This document shows positions 41,386 through 44,029 of a DNA stretch of 44,029 bases, one piece after another (position 1 is the first letter of the stretch; each line of letters begins with the position of its first letter). Under the pieces are notes generated by a model that was not told where the DNA came from, searched no databases, and saw only the letters and a program-made list of their open reading frames with translations. The stretch is from Verrucomicrobiota bacterium (GTDB lineage Bacteria; Verrucomicrobiota; Verrucomicrobiia; Chthoniobacterales; UBA10450), in NCBI GenBank assembly GCA_019244415.1, contig JAFASN010000122.1, positions 1 through 44,029 on the forward strand, written 5' to 3'. Made by a program: the position numbers and the translations under genes.

Positions 41386-41598
41386 TCACCCCGGTAGCTC
41401 GCTACCGTAAATCCTCTTAAATAACTGCCGTTTCCGTTCCGGCTCTGGCAAATCCGGCGGAAGCGAAGCCCGAACCATCGCCCGCGCCGCCTCAAACATT
41501 TCTACTCCCATTCGGAAACGTTCCTCCCCCGAGCGCGCCATGATGCGCTCGCGCACCAGCCGTTCAATTTCCGGCGGCGTGTCATTCATGACAGACAT
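41386..41598 (-). CDS. Small helical protein partnered with a nucleotidyltransferase
   Basis: A 70-residue protein, MSVMNDTPPEIERLVRERIM then RFRMGVEMFEAARAMVRASL and LFKRIYGSELPG. It is predicted to be mainly helical, basic at the end, with no membrane segment. I do not know a formal family, but small proteins of this style (ERFRMG-MF-AAR, then ASLP, ending KRIYG) commonly follow nucleotidyltransferases like its neighbour. Its start overlaps the nucleotidyltransferase stop by 13 bp, so expression is coupled. A toxin or antitoxin role is inference from arrangement only. Confidence 0.72.
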   Translation of the reverse strand: MSVMNDTPPEIERLVRERIMARSGEERFRMGVEMFEAARAMVRASLPPDLPEPERKRQLFKRIYGSELPG

Positions 41599-42134
41599 TC
41601 TCGTAAGAAATCTTCAATGCCGAGCGACCGCGTCCAGCGATTGAGGTAGGGGGCGTCATACCCTGTGCCAAGCAGATTCCGCACATCCCCGAGCTGAAGC
41701 TCGGAACGCGAGTCTTTCGCCCAGAGAATCTTCGAAATGATCAGGTCCTCCTTGGTCACGATGAAGGTCTGGAAATCATTGATTCTGACCCGTTGTCGCC
41801 GTGCGAACTCGATCTGACGGTATTCGTCACTTTTGCGCATCACGCAATCAACCTTAATGACGCTTTCCTGATGAATGAGATTGAAAATGGAATCGTGTGC
41901 CACCGCCTCCTGCACAGACGGTTCGCTTACGTAGTAATCCTGCCGGAACAACTCCGTTACTCGCGCTACATCATTCGATCCGAGTTCTACTACCATGTCA
42001 ATATCGCGGGTCATGCGGGGCTGCGCATAATAGTTCATCGCCATCGAGCCGGTCAGCATGTAAGCGATGCCGGCCCGCTCGAGCCGACCGGAAACATCGC
42101 GCACAATATCCAGCTCATTCATCGGCAGTGACAT
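41586..42134 (-). CDS. Nucleotidyltransferase fold protein (AbiEii-like)
   Basis: A 182-residue nucleotidyltransferase. AGIAYMLTGSMAMNYYAQPR precedes MTRDIDMVVEL, i.e. G-S followed by the D-x-D metal pair, and a later Asp in VIKVDCVM suits the third acidic site. The C-terminal half contains FIVTKEDLIISKILWAKDSR and LGDVRNLLG, helices common in AbiEii-type and related toxin-like nucleotidyltransferases. ATG 42134 is used; ATG 42122 (MNELDIV) is an alternative. It overlaps the small helical gene downstream. Whether it works as toxin, antitoxin or a housekeeping enzyme cannot be told. Confidence 0.8.
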   Translation of the reverse strand: MSLPMNELDIVRDVSGRLERAGIAYMLTGSMAMNYYAQPRMTRDIDMVVELGSNDVARVTELFRQDYYVSEPSVQEAVAHDSIFNLIHQESVIKVDCVMRKSDEYRQIEFARRQRVRINDFQTFIVTKEDLIISKILWAKDSRSELQLGDVRNLLGTGYDAPYLNRWTRSLGIEDFLRECLS

Positions 42135-42402
42135 TGAGCTTACCGGGCCAGTCGATGCAAACCGTCATGTCGTGGCGGGGGAAGACGTTAGAAGAACTTC
42201 TCACGATCCTGATCAACGGGATAAATACTCTGCCGGGCGCTCCCGCGCGCAACAAATGGTAAACCACGCCTTCAATCCGTAACACTCGCGCCACTCTTTG
42301 TTCGTTCTTCTAGGGAAGAAGCAGGGTCATTTGACCCCTGTTAAGACGCGACGCGAGTATGCCTTCAGGCGCAGCAGTTGGGTGCTGAGCCAGGCGAAAT
42401 AG

Positions 42403-43992
42403 TTGAGTGCTGAGCGGCCCTGTGTTACAACGACAACTTATTGGCCTTGCCAGACGGCGTACATCTGTGGCGAACTTGCAAGCGCAATAAGGACCGTTGT
42501 GCCCCATTCCCCGCTCGCAGCCCCCACGTCATATACGCGCATGTTTCCAGAATTGCGCGGTGAGCGCCCGCGACCGGTCGCCGACATGGAATTTGGCTTG
42601 ACGAAACTCGGGCGAGAAATGTACGACGACGCCTCGGAAATTGGGCCAGAAAACGAACCCGATTTGCCGACGGCAGGCTACACGTATTGGGGGCAATTCA
42701 TAGATCACGATCTAACGTTCGATCTCACACCCTTAGATAACGCCTCCGACGCGGTTGAGCAGGTTCGTAATTTCCGGACGCCGTTTTTAGATTTGGATCA
42801 CCTTTACGGGAGTGGTCCTGGGCTGTCGCCGTTTCTATACCAAAAGGGCTTTCACGATGCCGAACGGTTGTTGGTGGGAGAGACAACTGCTGGTCGGTGT
42901 GCTGACCTGCCACGTAATCGTGAAGGGATCGCGTTAGTAGCAGATCCACGGCAGGATGAAAACCTAATTATCGCGCAGCTGCATGTGGCGTTTTTGCAGC
43001 TACATAACCTGGTTGTCACACGCCCCCAGCAGCTAGCCGCATCACCCTACTATCTCCAGCAACCGAATACCTTTACGGCTGCGCAACGCTTGGTGAAGTG
43101 GCACTACCAGTGGCTGGTTAGGCACGATTACCTGCACGAAATTCTGGACCCTGAGATTTTCAACCTGCTTGGCAAATTGGAAGCCGAGAAACTCGCGCTA
43201 GGAGATATCGAATTCAGAATGCCGGCAGAATTTACCGCTGCCGCCTTTCGGTTCGGCCACAGTATGCCGCGCGATCTGTACTCAAAAGGTGTCAACGATT
43301 TCCGAAAGGATGTTAGACTTGAAACGCTTCTTAGTCTGACGGGGCCTATGGGTCTAACGACCGCGGGTGAACCCGCAAACACCCGGCTACCCGACGAGTG
43401 GGTTGTGTCATGGGACCACTTTTTTCTAATTCCGCCGCGTATCGCCGCGGTGAATCGAGCGCGTAAGATTGATACTCAGATCGCGAAGGCGCTTCATCAT
43501 CTCGATCCTGACACCGTCAAGTTATTCAATCTCAGCGTCGGTGCAGGCAGACATTTAGCTCACCCTGAGTTACCCGTCCGTACTCTTCTGCGAGGCTTCA
43601 GAATGCGGCTACCTTCGGGTGAGCAAGTCGCCGAACGGATCAGCGCGCATTTCACCTGTCCCAGGACGCTACAAGCCAGCGAAATCGCTGACAACAGCCC
43701 ACGTGGAGAAATTCTTAGAGAGCCTGCCTATGGTCTGGAGCAGAATACTCCGCTTTGGTATTATGTTCTTAAAGAAGCAGAACTACTCCAGTCCGGGTGG
43801 TGCCTTGGACCGGTTGGGAGCGTAGTCATTGCTGACGTGATCATCAGTGCCTTGGCAGCAGATCCGGACTCTTACTTACACGCTTCGGATTGGCATCCCA
43901 CCCTTACTGATGATGACGGGCGGGCGCTTACCTCGATGGCGAAGGTGTTGCAGTGGGTGTCGAACGCGTCCACCACTCATAGCAGCACATAA
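42403..43992 (+). CDS. Haem peroxidase, animal-type (An_peroxidase) family
   Basis: A 529-residue peroxidase by the listed TTG start. The distal histidine is in GQFIDHDLTFD (about residue 97), followed by NFRTPFLDLDHLYGSG, then ADPRQDENLIIAQLHVAFLQ, and the proximal histidine in FRFGHSMPRDLY (about residue 283). These match bacterial relatives of animal haem peroxidases, which use hydrogen peroxide to oxidise halides or organic substrates. No signal peptide is visible. The true start is unclear: an ATG at 42541 (MFPELRGERPRP) begins where family similarity is strong, but relatives usually have residues before the MFP motif, so 42403-42540 may be part of the protein or a decayed 5' end. Confidence 0.85.
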   Translation: MSAERPCVTTTTYWPCQTAYICGELASAIRTVVPHSPLAAPTSYTRMFPELRGERPRPVADMEFGLTKLGREMYDDASEIGPENEPDLPTAGYTYWGQFIDHDLTFDLTPLDNASDAVEQVRNFRTPFLDLDHLYGSGPGLSPFLYQKGFHDAERLLVGETTAGRCADLPRNREGIALVADPRQDENLIIAQLHVAFLQLHNLVVTRPQQLAASPYYLQQPNTFTAAQRLVKWHYQWLVRHDYLHEILDPEIFNLLGKLEAEKLALGDIEFRMPAEFTAAAFRFGHSMPRDLYSKGVNDFRKDVRLETLLSLTGPMGLTTAGEPANTRLPDEWVVSWDHFFLIPPRIAAVNRARKIDTQIAKALHHLDPDTVKLFNLSVGAGRHLAHPELPVRTLLRGFRMRLPSGEQVAERISAHFTCPRTLQASEIADNSPRGEILREPAYGLEQNTPLWYYVLKEAELLQSGWCLGPVGSVVIADVIISALAADPDSYLHASDWHPTLTDDDGRALTSMAKVLQWVSNASTTHSST

Positions 43993-44029
43993 ACCAATCC
44001 TCGTATTTGTACTTCACCGCTTTGTTGTT

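Overview
The window looks like a chromosomal piece of a GC-rich soil-type Verrucomicrobiota bacterium, with Chthoniobacterales-like relatives the best guess. The grounds are a PEP-CTERM protein, very large secreted proteins ending in dockerin-like repeats, an mpl-carA-ftsK-rodZ-rimO run, frequent GTG starts with weak or absent Shine-Dalgarno sequences, and intergenic spaces packed with small palindromic repeats. The assignment rests on protein style and not on a marker gene.

Layout. 1-2501 (minus): sugar-nucleotide genes, namely a dTDP-L-rhamnose 4-epimerase-like protein, a CDP-paratose 2-epimerase-like protein overlapping it by 4 bp, and the start of a zinc-type dehydrogenase cut by the window edge. 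2926-3798: a primary-type sigma-70 factor. 4036-6578 (minus): pyruvate kinase preceded by a methyltransferase. 6617-16262 (plus): a second methyltransferase, an 1817-residue multi-domain glycosyltransferase, a CHASE2-adenylate cyclase and a PIG-V-like membrane mannosyltransferase. Together with the epimerases this suggests surface glycan assembly. 16303-25085 (plus): housekeeping run mpl, carA, ftsK, a rodZ-like gene, rimO, a proline-rich membrane protein and thioredoxin. 25176-25249 (minus): tRNA-Arg(CCG). 25487-28101: MFS exporter and an outer-membrane protein. 28484-40404: two giant secreted Asp-box proteins sharing one C-terminal dockerin module, with a PEP-CTERM protein and a repeat-rich accessory zone between them. 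41386-43992: a nucleotidyltransferase/small-protein pair and a haem peroxidase.

The most interesting part is about 31.3-42.1 kb. It holds a REP-associated tyrosine transposase (RAYT) remnant directly abutting five two-hairpin GTAG-headed REP units. More units of the same family lie at 3.9, 26.9-27.1 and 28.3 kb, and a second GTAG-headed hairpin family lies at 25.1, 31.3 and 31.7 kb. The same zone carries ~140-bp elements with purine/pyrimidine inverted arms, two unrelated 21-bp tandem arrays, and three toxin-antitoxin-like pairs: HicAB, MNT-HEPN and a nucleotidyltransferase cassette. HicA and HEPN each carry a one-base frameshift. A second lead is a ~90-residue GW...RPDV...GF module that occurs four times in the giant glycosyltransferase and once in the neighbouring methyltransferase.
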